From NCBI GenBank assembly GCA_013400155.1, contig VXBM01000041.1, forward strand, positions 1,879,138-1,943,137: a stretch of DNA of 64,000 nucleotides. The letters run 5' to 3'. A model generated the notes under the pieces. That model was not told where the DNA came from, ran no database searches, and worked only from the letters and a program-made list of their open reading frames with translations. Shown piece after piece: positions 25,701 to 38,943 of this stretch; the stretch's first letter is position 1, and each line of letters opens with the position of its first letter. The position numbers and the translations under genes are program-made. The stretch comes from Helopsaltes ochotensis. Lineage: Eukaryota; Chordata; Aves; Passeriformes; Locustellidae.

Positions 25701-28700
25701 TCCATACCTCAGTGATGGAGTCAGACCCAGTAATTACACCCCCACAAGTCTCTGCTGCCTACTGGGTAACCAAGACTAAATGCAAGCTTATCAAAATTTC
25801 TTTAATAATGAAAAATAAAAATAAAAATTCTACCAGATACCCATAGCCACTGGGCCAGAAAAACCACTTTCACACCATGTGTGGAAAAGGAGACACTCTG
25901 TGGAGGGCTCCAGAGCTTATCTCCCACTGGGAGGAAGGTCTGGGATGTATTCTGTGCATCCGTCCTGCAGCAGAGGAATGCAATTGGCAAGGGGCAGCTG
26001 CTATCAAGCCCAACACATTCAGCAAATTCTTTGGCTCTTGTCACCTACCCAATAGCTTTTCCTGGTCTTAACAACCTGGTTGGCAGGGACCAGAGGAACA
26101 GGGGGAGCAGCAGGCAAAGCTGGCCAGCACCCTGGTTTTTTCAAGTTTGCAGCCAGCACTAATGGAAGCTGTCTCTTTGGGAGGTGCTCCCCTGATAGGG
26201 GCCACCACTCAGGCCAGGGTGGCAGAGAAAATACTGCCCCAGATTAGAAACCATACTCTCTCTTTTCTTCCTCCTCCTTTAACATGAGCCATCTAATCTT
26301 GGAAAAACAAATATCCTGTGTACCCTGGATTGCTGCTGGGGCAAGTGAAATAAACCTAAAAGAAATCTAAGTTCAGAATAAGGCTCAGAGGGAGACAACC
26401 TCAGGCACAGTTCTAGTCACAGTGGCAAAGCTAGGTTGGCTACAAACCTGTGAAAGTTTTACTGCAAATTTTTGTAGGTTTCTTGCGTTCCAATGGATTT
26501 CTTCTGGGGGAATATCTATTTCTGGCCAAGTTTTCCATTTTAGGAGTAGAAGAAAGGTGAGAATGCAACAACATTTTTTCCATCCAAACTTCCCCAACAG
26601 GAATAATACAAACCACCCAAGAGATCAAGCTAAACAGCTCCCATGAGTTGTCTGAAAGACTATCCCCCTAATACAAGAAAGCATTTGTACTGGATCAGGC
26701 ATATTGAGTATCTTACCCCTGGTGTCTTCTTCAAGACATGCTAGAGCACAACAAAAAAACACACTCACCTTGCATAAAAATCTCATAGATGTTTTCCACA
26801 TTCTCCACTGGAGAGAAACACTCAGCAGAAGGAAGAAAAAAATTCTTTGATGTTGCTCTTGTTTTTATCTTTGACAACAGGAGTATTTCATTGCAGGTGA
26901 CATGAAAACACAGCTTTGGATAGGAAAACAAGGATTATATGAAAGAGAATTTAGATAGGCTAAAAGGAATTAGGTCTGTGACAATATTTAGCAATAGAGT
27001 GGTGGAAAGGAAAACTCCCATAGCACCCAGGGAGTTTCACAAAATACCTAGGAATTCTCAGGAAAAAACCAAACCAAACCAAGGAAAACACCCTAAGAAT
27101 ACATCAACCACTCTTTAGATACAACAGTATTTTCCCTGGCAATTACTAAAGGTCCCATATCACAAGGCAAAATGAAAACATAACAGTGTGACCTTCCAAA
27201 TCACCATCTGAATGCAAACAGTGCTTGACAGGGAAGGGACAGAAGGCTGTTTTTTCTCAGATCCCAGTTATGTCAGACAGCTCTAGATCAGGTCCACCAA
27301 ACAAATTGCCATGTCAAAAAAACATCCTCTACAACTGGTTCTTCTTAACAACCCTGTTGCCTTCACTTCCTGAGCATAGGAAACAGAGTGGAAAAGCTAG
27401 AATCTCCAGCCATCATTTTGTCATCTCACCAGTGTGTGTAGCCACATCACAAAGGTTTTGAAAGCAAGAGCAGCAATTTAATTGCTCCGAATTTATAGGT
27501 TTAAGTAGAATAGTTTTTTCTGGAATCGCTTTAATTCAAAAAGTTCATTCATATTCATTTAATCAGGTTGTTATACACATACTCTGATTTCTGTGCATGA
27601 GGCTGAAAAGCTGGCAGCTCCATGAGCTCCAATTGCCAGAGAACTAACCACCAAGAAACAGTCTGCTATTTAAGATCCCTGACTTTTTTTCGTCACAAAA
27701 TTTTATTTTCATCTGCCTTGCAAAACTTCAGGATGAAGTTTCCATGGCAGATGTCTGAGGCTAAGCACATATTTGCTGAAAATTCCTATCAAGGTGGTCT
27801 TTGCTCCTCCTGAGAATATTATCAGAGAGGAAGTATGCTGTATATGTTGCACCTCTACATGTACACTGCAGCTTTAAGGCTGCAAGTTTTCAAGAAGCAG
27901 CTTGAAATTTTGATAGAAGGAAACTCCAAATAGTGTTTGCAAACTGTGCTTACGTGAGGTCAGATTTGAAATTAAGAAAACCAAGGCAGGATCAAGTGGC
28001 ATCCAGGGCAGGGACTCGTAAGAGTAAGGCTTACAGTAGAAAGCAGTGGGATGTGATGAAGAGCAGCAGAGAACTAGCTGGACTCAGTTGTGGAAGTGAG
28101 AATTAGAAAAGGAAAATGGATTTCTCAGAATTTGGAGTGGCAAGGAAAAGGGATGAGAAGAATTACAGGGGAGGAGTAAGAAATGTATCAAGGTGGGTTG
28201 AAGGGCTGTGAACTACCAGCATTCTCCAGGAATTCACACTGAGGAAGGAAAGAAATGCAGGCCTTGTAAAAAGAGGATCTGAAGTTTGCAGGTGCAGCAA
28301 TTTGTCAAGCTGGATAATCTAGAGCTGTTCCTCTTGGAAGAGGATGGTTCTGAGGGAGGAGCTCAGCATTCTGATTGGATTCAAGAGCATTAATGTTGTG
28401 GAAACAGTAAGTCCAGGAGTTCAATGGAAGCATTATAAAATCTATTTCTTAAAACGTGAGACTTGCATACCATTTCAAATGTTGAACAGACACCTTCCAA
28501 GCTCTTCAATCCATATTCCTGGCTGTGAGTGTTCAGTGATAAACTCATCACTCCTGGAAACTTGCTTGATTTTGTGCCTAACAAATTACTCATAGAGTAA
28601 CATGTTAATCCTCCCACATAGACAAGAAAAAAGAAGTGCTGTTCCTTTGTATACTCAGAGCATGCCCAAATTACTTATTGTGGTCAGTTGTAAAAGCAGA

Positions 28701-31550
28701 ATTCAGGATTTTATGGTCAAATTTGCTAGATTAACATTATGAGCACAGTGTGCACACTTTTTCTCCTTTTTCTATCATACAAAATTACCCCCAATAAAAA
28801 GATAAAGAATACAAGTGCCACTGCGTTATACTCTGAGAGACACTACATCATCTTGGTCTGGTGTACATCAGTGGATTTTGATTCTTTCACATGTTATATC
28901 CTGAGGTTAAGTGAGAAGCTGATTTTAACATACTCAAGCTCTAAGTGTCAGACATATGAAGCAGATTAATGATGTCTGTGTAAAACTGCCCCTGATAAAA
29001 TGCTGCAGTACGGACCCCATCTCCAGTCTGACTACAGGACTAAACCAATCTTCTGACTTTCAAATCAAGCTTAAGCTGCCATTGTTCACCTTATTCTTAG
29101 CAAAGGAAATCTGAATAAATTTATAAACTAGATCTAGAGCCATTTTCATTCTCACCCTGACTGCTTCAGGGTTAAGACGAAATAAAAGCAGAAAAACCCC
29201 TGCTGTTTCTGCCACAAAGGCTCAAAAGATTGCTCTCAGATCACACTGAAGCTCATAGAAAATAAATAATCATCTTGTGGGATGATGAACACCCATAAAA
29301 TGCTGCCATGTAGGAATTATGACTTCTCGTGATTGCTCTGTCAAGATGTAAAAAGTTGGCTGAAGACATGGCATTGATCTGAGTCCCATATCTTTCCCTG
29401 GTTCTCCCACTGACCTGGGGAGTGATGTGGAAAGGTCATTTTGCTACTCTATGCCTTGATGCCTCTATGTCTGGTTTCAGAGTCCCCACCTTCTGTGTTT
29501 GGCTCTCACCCTGTTTGCACACTGCCTAGGAAAACCTCGACAGCAGCCTACACATTCAAAGGTAACTAAATTACAATTAGTCACCCTAATGCAAATGGGG
29601 TAAATCTGGGTAGTCAGTACTTCATTACTCATTCCTGTTTATTTGGCTAAGTTAGTGCAAAGCCTATATTTAAAATAAAGTAATAAAAATGTTGACAGAG
29701 GGCTTCTGCTTTTGGAAGAAAAAAAAAATCAGGACTTTCCCAGACTGAAAATGGTTTAGGGCACTACTCTCATCCATCACTTTGTACGGCTCCATGATAA
29801 GTCTCCTTAAAATTGCAAGTCATTCTCTATCAACATACACAGACAGCTCTCCAGCAGGACACACATGAAAACAGGCACAAAGCTGCTTATTGGTAAATAA
29901 ATCAAAGAAGAGGAATTGGGAGAAGGAAACAACACAAAGCTCTCTCTGTCAGGATAGGAGAGATTTATGTGAGAGATACACTGATGCTTCAGGCCACTGG
30001 TGCCATTTTCCAGGGTATGAATGGGTGGATCTTTTGCATACGTTTTGCTGGGTTGACTTAAGTAAGTCTTGACAACTCTCTTTCCCTGGGGATTAGACTA
30101 AAAGTATTGTTTAGAAATCTAATATATGGTTTATTTACTCAATTTGTGCTGAGCACTACAGTTCCTTCAGGCCAGCTTCAGCAGTCCATTACTCCATTAA
30201 TGCTCCATTACTGAAATTAGTGTTGTAATTGGAAGGAGGGAGGATGATGGGGAAGGGGACACTTTTTAAAGGAGCAGGTCCCACTTAATCCCATCACAGA
30301 AGAAAGCATTAGAAAAATCTCAACTGTTCCCTTCCAAGCCCTTCCCTTAGGAAAAGGGTCTTGAAGAGAAATTTCTCTCTGGTGGCTGACATGCAATAGC
30401 TGTGCAGTGAAAAGACAGGTCTGAGGAACTCACCACCAAGCCTCCCTTTAAATGAGAGGACACAATGACAACATCAAGAGGCCTCCACAAAGAGCTGCCC
30501 TGTGCCAGAAATCGCAGGGGCTTAGGTTTCTAAGCTTCTGGTCCCTCGCACAGATCTGGCACTGCTAATGGGACCACTGGTACAGTCCCTGCTCCCACTG
30601 TCCCCACATTGTCAAACTGCAGCCAGATCTTTCACAAGCCTGAGGAGAGGGGCACGGTGCTAAGAAAGGCAGCTTAACCATGGAGATGGGGCACAGAGCT
30701 GAGTTTGGTTCCCACCACAGGCCCTCCTTGAAGACATGGAAGATGACTGCGTTTGGGGTAACAGAGATTCCTTTCGTTGCTTTGCTTTACGCATCCATTC
30801 CCCAAAATACTTCTCAGCATGAAGGAATTCAGGATCCGTGTATGAATATTTACTAATTATTCAACTTAACTACAAAACCAAAATTTTTATGGATGTTGTA
30901 TCCAAGAATTTTATATCTCCATACAATCACACAGCCTGCAATAATTTTCAACATTAATTGTAAGCTATTGACTGAGTAACAAATGCCCTGTAGAGTTATT
31001 CTGAACAACTGAAATATATTTTGCAAATATGCATATTTATTGGTTTAGTTAAATAGAAGACCTGTCAGGAGTCTAGCAGGAAGGTAATACAATGGCCCTA
31101 GAGAGGTCATCTGTTAAAAGATATTAAAGAATTTACAATAAGACGAAATGCCAATGCTTTTAGCTGGGATGCTGCTGATTCCATCTTCCAGCCTGTGACA
31201 GGATTTGTTTCATCAAGGCTGGAACTGGAAAGTCCCCAAAAGAAACTAAAGAATTACAATATTTTCCACTATGGGGGTGAGACCTGTGAGGACAGGTACT
31301 ACTCCTGAATTTGTTCATGAGGAGCAGGCTGACACAGAGACAGACTTTGCTGGAGTGGCCAAAATAGCAAAACAGCTATTATAGCATGGTAGAACCTATG
31401 GTAAAGTTCACATCATACCCTTCTCTTCTCACATTTGGCTTTGTTCTTCTCATTGCACAGACCCAACAAGATTTACTCTGAAATTCATGTTTTATTGCTG
31501 GGATAAATCACTGGTCTGAAAATCTACCAAGAAGGAAATTCATCTGTTCA

Positions 31551-31598
<48 letters not shown>

Positions 31599-32269
31599 NA
31601 AATACCAGCAAACCATGCATCTTACAAGCTTACAAAAAAGAAAGTTAGTTCTCTTCCATTCAGACCTCTGTTTTGAGGAAAGCACTGTACCCCTTGAGGA
31701 AGTAAGGAAAGACACTAGGCTGTCCTACTGATCAAGGTGGCTTGTCCCTAAGCCTCTCTGAGGCCAAACCACAGGGGAAGGCTAAGAATTTGTCACCCTT
31801 TCCTTGTCCAAAATCTGAGCCACAGGTGAAAATTAAGAGTGTGAAGGAGAGCTGCATCATCAGGAGTCAGCAGATAAACTGTGGGAAGGCTCTTTGCAGG
31901 ATACATGTGCCCTCCATGTTCCAGGTTTCTGGGACAATGGGTTGTTGTCTCTCTGGGCATTTAGCAGCAACTCAGAGACCTGTGTGTCTCTGGTGGCTGC
32001 CAGCAAGTTGTCGGGCACCAAGTCCTTGGCTGAGAAATGCATTAACATTCAACAGAATGCTAAACTTACTCATGTTGGTGGAAGGCTGCTGAAGGAGAAC
32101 TTCTTAGAAAGTTGAAGATGGCTATTTCAGGGTGGAGATGGCCAGGATACAGTGGGAATAACATTTCAAAAATAATAAAACCTTGATACTTCAACTTTCT
32201 GACTTTCAAGCTACCCTGGATTTCTCAATGAGACTTTAGGAGGAGAGAGAGAACTGGGAGGGACAGGAG
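22761..32269. other. Unique, repeat-poor non-coding stretch
   Basis: No exon, RNA gene or transposable element is recognised across about 9.5 kb. Features of possible note are an octamer motif ATGCAAAT at 29589-29596, a small cluster of CCATTA-type repeats at about 30185-30225, and an AT-rich motif-dense patch at about 30840-31030. The A tract at 31552-31602 is listed separately. Longest frames are under 125 codons and unrecognised. Confidence 0.6.
31552..31602 (+). repeat. Long poly(A) tract with one ambiguous base
   Basis: A run of about 50 A is broken only by an undetermined base at 31599. No retroposed gene or SINE body is recognisable upstream, and no target duplication is evident at its edges. 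The tract could be a simple homopolymer expansion or the tail of an unrecognised retrocopy. The true length is uncertain because homopolymers of this size are poorly resolved by sequencing. Confidence 0.9.
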
Positions 32270-33060
32270 AATGCCCCCTCAAGAATTAAATCCCAATTAA
32301 CACGCCATCAGTGACGAAGGATACATTTTACATGGTCGATTAAAAGACTCCTCTTTATTGATCTTTGCAGCTAATCTTTGTCCTACCCCTTCTTAGGGAG
32401 TGCGGACACAAACCAGCGATCTAAATTTATTGAGACTTCTGACAATCAATAGGTCAGACTCATGGAGATCATTACACAGAAAGCATCTCCACTGACTCAT
32501 CACGGGCCAGCAAGAACCAGGTCTCCAGCAAGTCCCTAAAGCCATTCCCCTCTCTGCTTGGATGGTTCATGCAAGGCCAGGGCTGCTCTGTGTATGCTCC
32601 TTGTCAAAGCCCAGACAAACAACCTGTGACAAAACAACAGCCACAGTGACCCCTCTTGCCTTCGACTCGGCATCATGGCATGAGAGCTGGATACCTGGAG
32701 GCAGCAGACAGCCTGCCACATGAGCCCTGCAGTTTTGATTTAAACAAAACAAAAGTGAGTAGCTGTAATTTCACAGATGGGAGCAATTCATTAGCTGGGA
32801 AAAGATGTGGTCGATGTAATCTGGAGTGACTGGGGAGCTTTTGATGCAAATAGCCATTTGCAGCTGCCTCTCACCAGGTCAGTGTTAGGCAACAGACTCT
32901 GAGATGGAGAAAATCAAACTGTATGTTAATTGAGAGCCTGCAACAGAGCAACAGCATTGCCAGGCAATATTTCAGGGCCTGCCATGTGCCCAGGTGATCT
33001 GCCACTTCGGGATTTTATAGTACGTGATAACAAGAGGATTACACACTCCATTAAATCACC
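32270..33060. promoter_or_regulatory. Candidate conserved regulatory region with paired octamer-like sites
   Basis: About eleven CpGs are scattered through 800 bases, with mixed AT-rich and GC-rich motif islands and no repeats. The clearest element is at 32844-32866. There an octamer ATGCAAAT (32844-32851) is followed four bases later by the inverted ATTTGCA (32856-32862), which runs into an E-box CAGCTG (32861-32866). This composite POU/bHLH-like arrangement is typical of neural or mesodermal enhancers. Other AT-rich motifs include ATTAAAAGAC and TTTATTGAT-type sequences near 32340-32360. No frame over 65 codons is present. Function and conservation are inferred. Confidence 0.4.
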
Positions 33061-33178
33061 TAGATGAGTGGTGTTCATATGACTGCAGCTGAAGGGTCAG
33101 AACTAAAATCCCTGCAAGTCATGGAGGTGAGTGCCCAGACTGTACAGGACCGAGACTGCAGATGTAAAAAACAATGTG

Positions 33179-33182
<4 letters not shown>

Positions 33183-33236
<54 letters not shown>

Positions 33237-33260
33237 AAGAAAGAAAAAAAAAAGAAAAAA
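33183..33260 (+). repeat. Poly(A) tract grading into GAAA repeats
   Basis: There are 52 uninterrupted A, then GAAAGAAAG and further A-rich sequence with isolated G to about 33260. The pattern fits an aged homopolymer decaying at one edge into an (AAAG)n microsatellite. No retroposon body is identifiable upstream. The lysine-rich frame spanning it is an artefact of the tract. Confidence 0.9.
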
Positions 33261-36046
33261 AGCCTTGTCACATTTTAATCAGTTACATTTGAGCTTGAGT
33301 GCCTTACTCAAGGCTGATGGCACAAACTAGCCTTTTCTTCTTCTCCACTTATACTACAGCAAAGCATGCTCTCTGTAGCATTGGTCAGTATGGGTAACCA
33401 AAGGGAGAGGAGTATTTTTGGTCTGGAAAGACTTTTACTGATTCATAAATATCACAGAAAGTGAGGAAATGTGGAAAAGCAGCTGTAAAGAGGAGCTGCC
33501 CACAGCAAAGCCTGGTATCAAGGGTGATGGAACTGAGAGTGGAAGGAAGCACATGCTGATTTCTGTGCATGGTGGTGTGGACGGCTTTGGCCTGAGTTAA
33601 GGCTTCAAAAGAGAAGGCTCAGCCTGGGATTCACAGGAGTTTGGGATTTCAACACATGGACATCACAAGGAGCATTTCTACCTTTGACATAAAGCAAGGG
33701 TGGCCCCAGTAACCTTCTGCAAAAAGCAGACTCTTATCCTCTTCAGCTAAGTTAGCTGAGCTAGGTCAAAGCTCAGGTCATAGCAGGACTGGTCCCAAAA
33801 GAAAACCATGAAGTTCTCTTGCTGACTGCAGCAAGCTTTGCAGAGAGTACTCATTAAAGGGGCACAAATAATCCAGCAATACACTTGTGTGCCCAAGGTG
33901 AGAGAGAAGGGATGGAAGTGGCAGGTGGTGACCTAGGAACTGTGCTGCTCTCTGCTTTTCTGCAATTATAGACACCACCTGCTATCAGGGTTTCTACAAG
34001 AATGAGACACAACCCCAGCACAGACCCCTTAGAAGGTGCACATGCAAACTGGTCAATAAAACCATCTTAACAGTCCTCCCTCAGACAGAAGTGCTGTTTG
34101 TGGAATAAATGATGGAGACGTGGATATTTGTTTCCTCAGTAATCTCCAAGAGCAAGTGATAAGGATTGTGGGAGACATGGCAGTCTGGTAAGAAAATACA
34201 AAGTGGCAGATTTAAAGAGAGAGAAAGAATAACTCCAAGCAAGTCATATATTGTTTCCTTTCTCAAGCAACAGGCAAAGGTATCACTACTATTGCTACAT
34301 AATGTCTTCCTAAGCCTCCCTCTGGTGAAGTGGCATCCCGCAACAAACATCTTTGGGAACAAGCATACAGTCAGAAAAGGGGTAAAAACTGGAGAACGGG
34401 CAGCGTCATTTAAATTTAAATTATTGAATTACGCACCAAAACTGCCTGGGGCAGAAGCCCTTTGAGAAAATGGCAAATCTTTGTATTACATGACATTAAT
34501 TACACTTTTACTGTGAGCTAACCCTATTACATTATTGTGTATGGACACAGAAGAGGGTACTTCTGTAGTGTCCCTCCTAATAAAGAGCTGTCTTTGCAGG
34601 GACCCAGCCATGGGGTTTACTGTGCTCTGTGTCACTGCCCATAAAGGCTGCTTAATGCACTTCCTTGCAAGTAGATTTCTTTATGATTTTACCAGATTAG
34701 AGGAATGGGGAGGAGCACGATTTTCATTAACTTTATTCTTTAGTGTGTGGTCCTTTAACATGAGCTCCAAATGAGATGTGAAATCCTTGTCCCCAACGTC
34801 CCAGCTAGACCTCTAGTGCAGGACTGGAAAAGTACTGCTAACACCAATGGGGCAGGGTGTCATGACTACTCAGATCACTTGTGCTGATTTATCCTCCACA
34901 ACACCTTGGAGAACAAATCTGAGCATAGGTGTGAGGAATAACCCTCAGCCTGCATTCAGAAAAGTGACAGAAGTTAGTTCTTCACTGTGCTGGATTGCTG
35001 GGAGAAAAGTAATGTCTTCCGTGGGCTCGGGTGGCAATGGATAACAGCAGAGGTTCAGAGCTGGAGCAACATTGCTGGGGTTTTGTTGGAAGAAATAAAT
35101 GTCAGAGAAACAGAAAGAAAAAAGCGAAGGAAGATGAGAGGGCAAGAAAAATATGATTAGTTAGGCTCAGGTAAAACCACAAGGAAAAATTTAGTCCAAC
35201 CACTATCATATAAGGGCTTCGCACCATGAACAAGAATCTTATAGCAATTGATTCATCTTTCCCTCAGGGCAGCAGGGCTTGGGCAATAGAAATTAAATTG
35301 CATCACATTTCCCCTCTCCAAACAAAACAGCTTACAAACACACTATGTGCTATTGTATGAGGCAAAATGTGTGATAGAGAAACCAAGCAAAGTGCTCAAC
35401 AGCAAGATGCAAACAAACCAGAAACAGCCAGAAAAGCTACATCAAAGCAAGTGTTTTAACAGAGACCTCAAGGTGCCCAAAACTCACTTTGGCATTGAGT
35501 GATTTGCAAATCTCTTCCTCACCAAAAACTGAGAGAGCCTCTAATAGGCTGGAGATCAATTAACCCATGGAGGTTCTGGGTATAAGGAAGAGTATGTGAG
35601 CTGCTTCAGGAAAGAAGGAACAAGTCAAAGATTTGGGCTGGTCCCCAACATGGATGAGGTAGCTTGAAAATCTGTCTGAGCCTCTTTTCAAAGCATCTGA
35701 AATGGGCTCTCCTGAGAGAACACAGATTTGTGCAGGCAAAACATCGTAGCCTGCTGCTGGCATGACACAAAAGGCTTTGTCCAAACAATGATGGAATGGA
35801 TGAAAGAATGAAAACCAGCCACTTGGTATTCAAAAGACATTGAATCTTGTGGATCCAGCTGGGCTGAGCTGGGCACTGTGTGTGTGCTGCAAGTTTGCTG
35901 GAAGTTTCTGCAACCCCTATTCTACCAATTGAATTTCATCAGGGAATTCTCTAATCCTATGCCTCCTGCACCTAGCTAGCCCTCTCATTTTGCTGGAATT
36001 GAATGAATGCTGGCACAAAATATTGGGTCATTATCTGCCAATCAGC

Positions 36047-36074
36047 TGAGAATGACAGCTGGCTATCATTCTCA
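36047..36074. repeat. Inverted repeat, 9-bp arms, 10-base loop
   Basis: TGAGAATGA at 36047-36055 pairs with TCATTCTCA at 36066-36074. The loop carries a CAGCTGG E-box-like sequence, and an (AT)n run follows from 36074. It is a modest hairpin that could equally be chance in AT-rich DNA. Confidence 0.6.
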
Positions 36075-38347
36075 TATATATATATTGATATAGTCCTGTA
36101 GGCTTAACTAGATTTGAGAACAAGCCTTTCCATACTGAAATTATTTGGCAAGAACAGTGCATTAATAGTGGATTTTTCCTCATGTAGGACAGACATGCCA
36201 TGCTGGTTGCTCAGCAGAGCAGCAAACTCATGCTCTGGCAAACTCCTCCAAAAATAACTTCCTGCTTGCTAGAGGTGCTTTGTGCACTTGCATGCCCAGT
36301 TGCTGAGTAGTAATCAGTGCGAGCATATGTACAAGAGGAATTCAACCTGTGCACAGCAGTCAACTTCAAATGTGGACTTTGGATGAATGTTTTGCAGGTA
36401 TGTAAGGGTTTTCAAGGCCAAAATGAGACCTGGCTACTGTTGGTATATCTACAAAGTTCCCTGGTTCTTACAGGTAGAAGCAGAAAAATAATATCAGCAG
36501 GAGCATTGGAAGTGAAAAACATGGGTGAAGTGTCAAAGTAAAGAGTGGTGGAATGCTCTTTCACGCCAGTCATTTTTCTTATAATTCAGTGCATTCAATT
36601 ACATTAAGGAAAAAAAAAGTGGGGGGGGGGTGGGAATAAAAAAATAAGCCAAACCTGATTAATTAATTTTGGAAGCTGCTTTTTCTTTTTCAAAACCAAA
36701 ACCAGTAAAACATAGTGTAGGAAATGCAAGAGGCCTAGGAATGAGGAATGTACAAATTAGACATGCTGCTCTGAATCAGTCATTTTCTATAACAACACTC
36801 TCTCAAAGGTGGTCAAAGAGAGGAATTGAGAAAAAAATGGGTATATAAAGGGATAGTTTTATATCCTGTAACTGTCAATACTACCCTGAGGCAGAGAGAT
36901 GGCTGGTAAACAGCAAAAAGAAAAAAATTAAAAAAAACTTCATACCTATTTCTTGTGTGAAGCACCCCTTAGCCCAAAATGCCACGTAGTGGTGTATGCA
37001 AATATCTGTGACTGTTTCAGCCACATTTAAAAGCCTCTGAAATCCTTTAAGGACCAAACTGCCATGGTGGGAGAAGAAAATTTTTCCTACATAGGAAAAA
37101 TAATGACACAGAGAAGACCCAATTATGTTACGAAATTATTTAAAGTTTATGTTGTATTCTTTTCCTTAATACCACAATTTCACTGTCAAAAGGATAACTA
37201 AATAGTATTTCTTTTGGTTAATCCGTGGTGTTTTCCTTCTGAGCAAGTTTGCCAAAAAGAAGATACTTAGGCAGCAGGGCTGCAGGTCTATGTGGCCCCC
37301 AAAGGACAGTCATTTTCCACACCATCTCCTGGGCACCTCTTAAAATTCTACCAATTTGGCTCAACATTTTTAGCTGTGGTTCAGAGATGCTTAGAAGAGA
37401 GTATCAGTAGAGCAAACACTCTCTCTTTCGTTACAAATGCCTGTCTCAGAGTCTGGTTCCTGGGTACCTCATTATGTGCCGATGGCTTTCCCAGGGCTGG
37501 GACCTTCATATCTCCTCCCTGTAGAGAGGGCTGGTCACCTCCTGATGATGAACTCCCCTCTTTGGGATTGCCTGCTTTCACCAAACTTGCAAGAACAACC
37601 TACCTCTGAGATCTAGCTTCTCTAGCGGGGTAGCCACCCAACCTGCCAAGTCCTGGAGTTACTGTGAGTGTGGGAAGGAGTAGACATTCATCCTTCCTTT
37701 CTCCATCCTTTCATCCTCACTTCCTAGAGAAATAGTGGAGAAAAATTACAAATGCATGAGCAAGAGAAATGTGAAATGATCAAATTAAAGAGGACAAAAA
37801 GATGTTTTAGGATGGGGAAGAACAGTTCAGAGAATGTTCAGGTTCCTGAACTAGAGAGAAGCTAAGAGAGTAGCTCTGAATTTTATCCCCATGGCTCTCC
37901 CATACTTACAGCTCCTGCCTCTCCATCCCAGATCAGCCCACCCTGAAGATGAAGGTCATGCAACCTGCCTAAAGTGGGCTTTTATCTGCTCTGGGTGCTC
38001 CCATGCAGGGGAGCCACAACCACACAATTCAAAGGAGGTTATAAATCCCCAGTGCCACTGTCTAGCAGGTTACCACGGTTTGGGTTTTTTTGCTTCACAG
38101 CTCTTGAAGGGACCCCTGGGAGCAGAAGGATGAGAGGGAAAGAAGCAAAAGGGGGAGAGAGTCTGCAGTGGGAGGAGGGGAAGAATGGAGTCATGCTCAC
38201 AGCTTTTCACAGCTGAAAACAGACCCTACTGCTGGTAATGTGAGAGGGCTGGAGCAGGCGCCAAATGGATAAGGCTGTAGACAGTGGGACTAGAGCGCTG
38301 ATACTTGCCAGTACCTGCAGATAGGAGACAAATAATTGGCACATGTT

Positions 38348-38460
38348 NNNNNNNNNNNNNNNNNNNNNNNNNNNNNNNNNNNNNNNNNNNNNNNNNNNNN
38401 NNNNNNNNNNNNNNNNNNNNNNNNNNNNNNNNNNNNNNNNNNNNNNNNNNNNNNNNNNNN
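38348..38460. other. Assembly gap (113 N)
   Basis: The sequence is undetermined for 113 bases. Flanks are unique, ordinary sequence with no obvious repeat at either edge. The reading frames that appear to run through it have no meaning. Confidence 1.
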
Positions 38461-38760
38461 TTTCTAAATGTGTCTGGCAGGAGCCCCAGCAAGGAATTTA
38501 ATCAGCAAGAGTTGTTTAAACTGGGCTTTGAAAACAAGCCCTGTGCTGCTAGTAATGAACTTCATATCATCTGCAACTCCTGTTTGCTGACGACATTCAA
38601 TTTGTTAATTCTGCAGCTGGTGATAGGGGTCAGATATGAAAGTGACGATTGTTTTTTGACGTTCCAACCCCTGCTCACATCTTTCTAATTAATCCTTTTA
38701 GGAGCCACCCGCAGATCAAGAGAAGTGTGGGGAGGGAGGGAGTATGGGGAGGAGGAGAAA
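38461..38760. promoter_or_regulatory. Weak candidate regulatory block beside the gap
   Basis: Unique sequence directly right of the gap contains motif-like islands, such as CTAATTAATCC near 38687 and CAATTTGTTAATT near 38597. It lacks repeats. This is only suggestive of a conserved element, and the gap removes its left part. Nothing coding is recognised. Confidence 0.2.
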
Positions 38761-38943
38761 GAGATTTTTTTTGTGCCTGGCCTGTGGATCCTTGCCTCCC
38801 TCTGTGGTGGAAAGGAGACACAAGGGCATACCTGCTATTTGATTGTATGATCATGAGCTTTTACAGATGTCTTTGAAAATCTTAATGTTGGAAAAGTAGG
38901 TGGCAAAATATAAAGATAAAAATAAAAAAGAATGCCCACACAG

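Larger units (their letters stand above)
33061..38347. other. Unique non-coding stretch
   Basis: No gene or transposon is recognised. It contains the poly(A)/GAAA tract at 33183-33260 and a hairpin at 36047-36074, both listed separately. There is a 15-bp palindrome at 33744-33758 (CAGCTAA-G-TTAGCTG). A 14-bp AT palindrome lies around 34409-34422, in a motif-rich AT patch at about 34400-34560 that could be regulatory. An A8-G-T-G10 run lies at about 36609-36630. Confidence 0.6.

Noticed and set aside
33064..33330. Lysine-rich reading frame
   Set aside because: Produced by translating the poly(A)/GAAA tract.
38226..38688. Frames that seem to span the N gap
   Set aside because: Undetermined bases were translated as X, so the frames are not continuous evidence.
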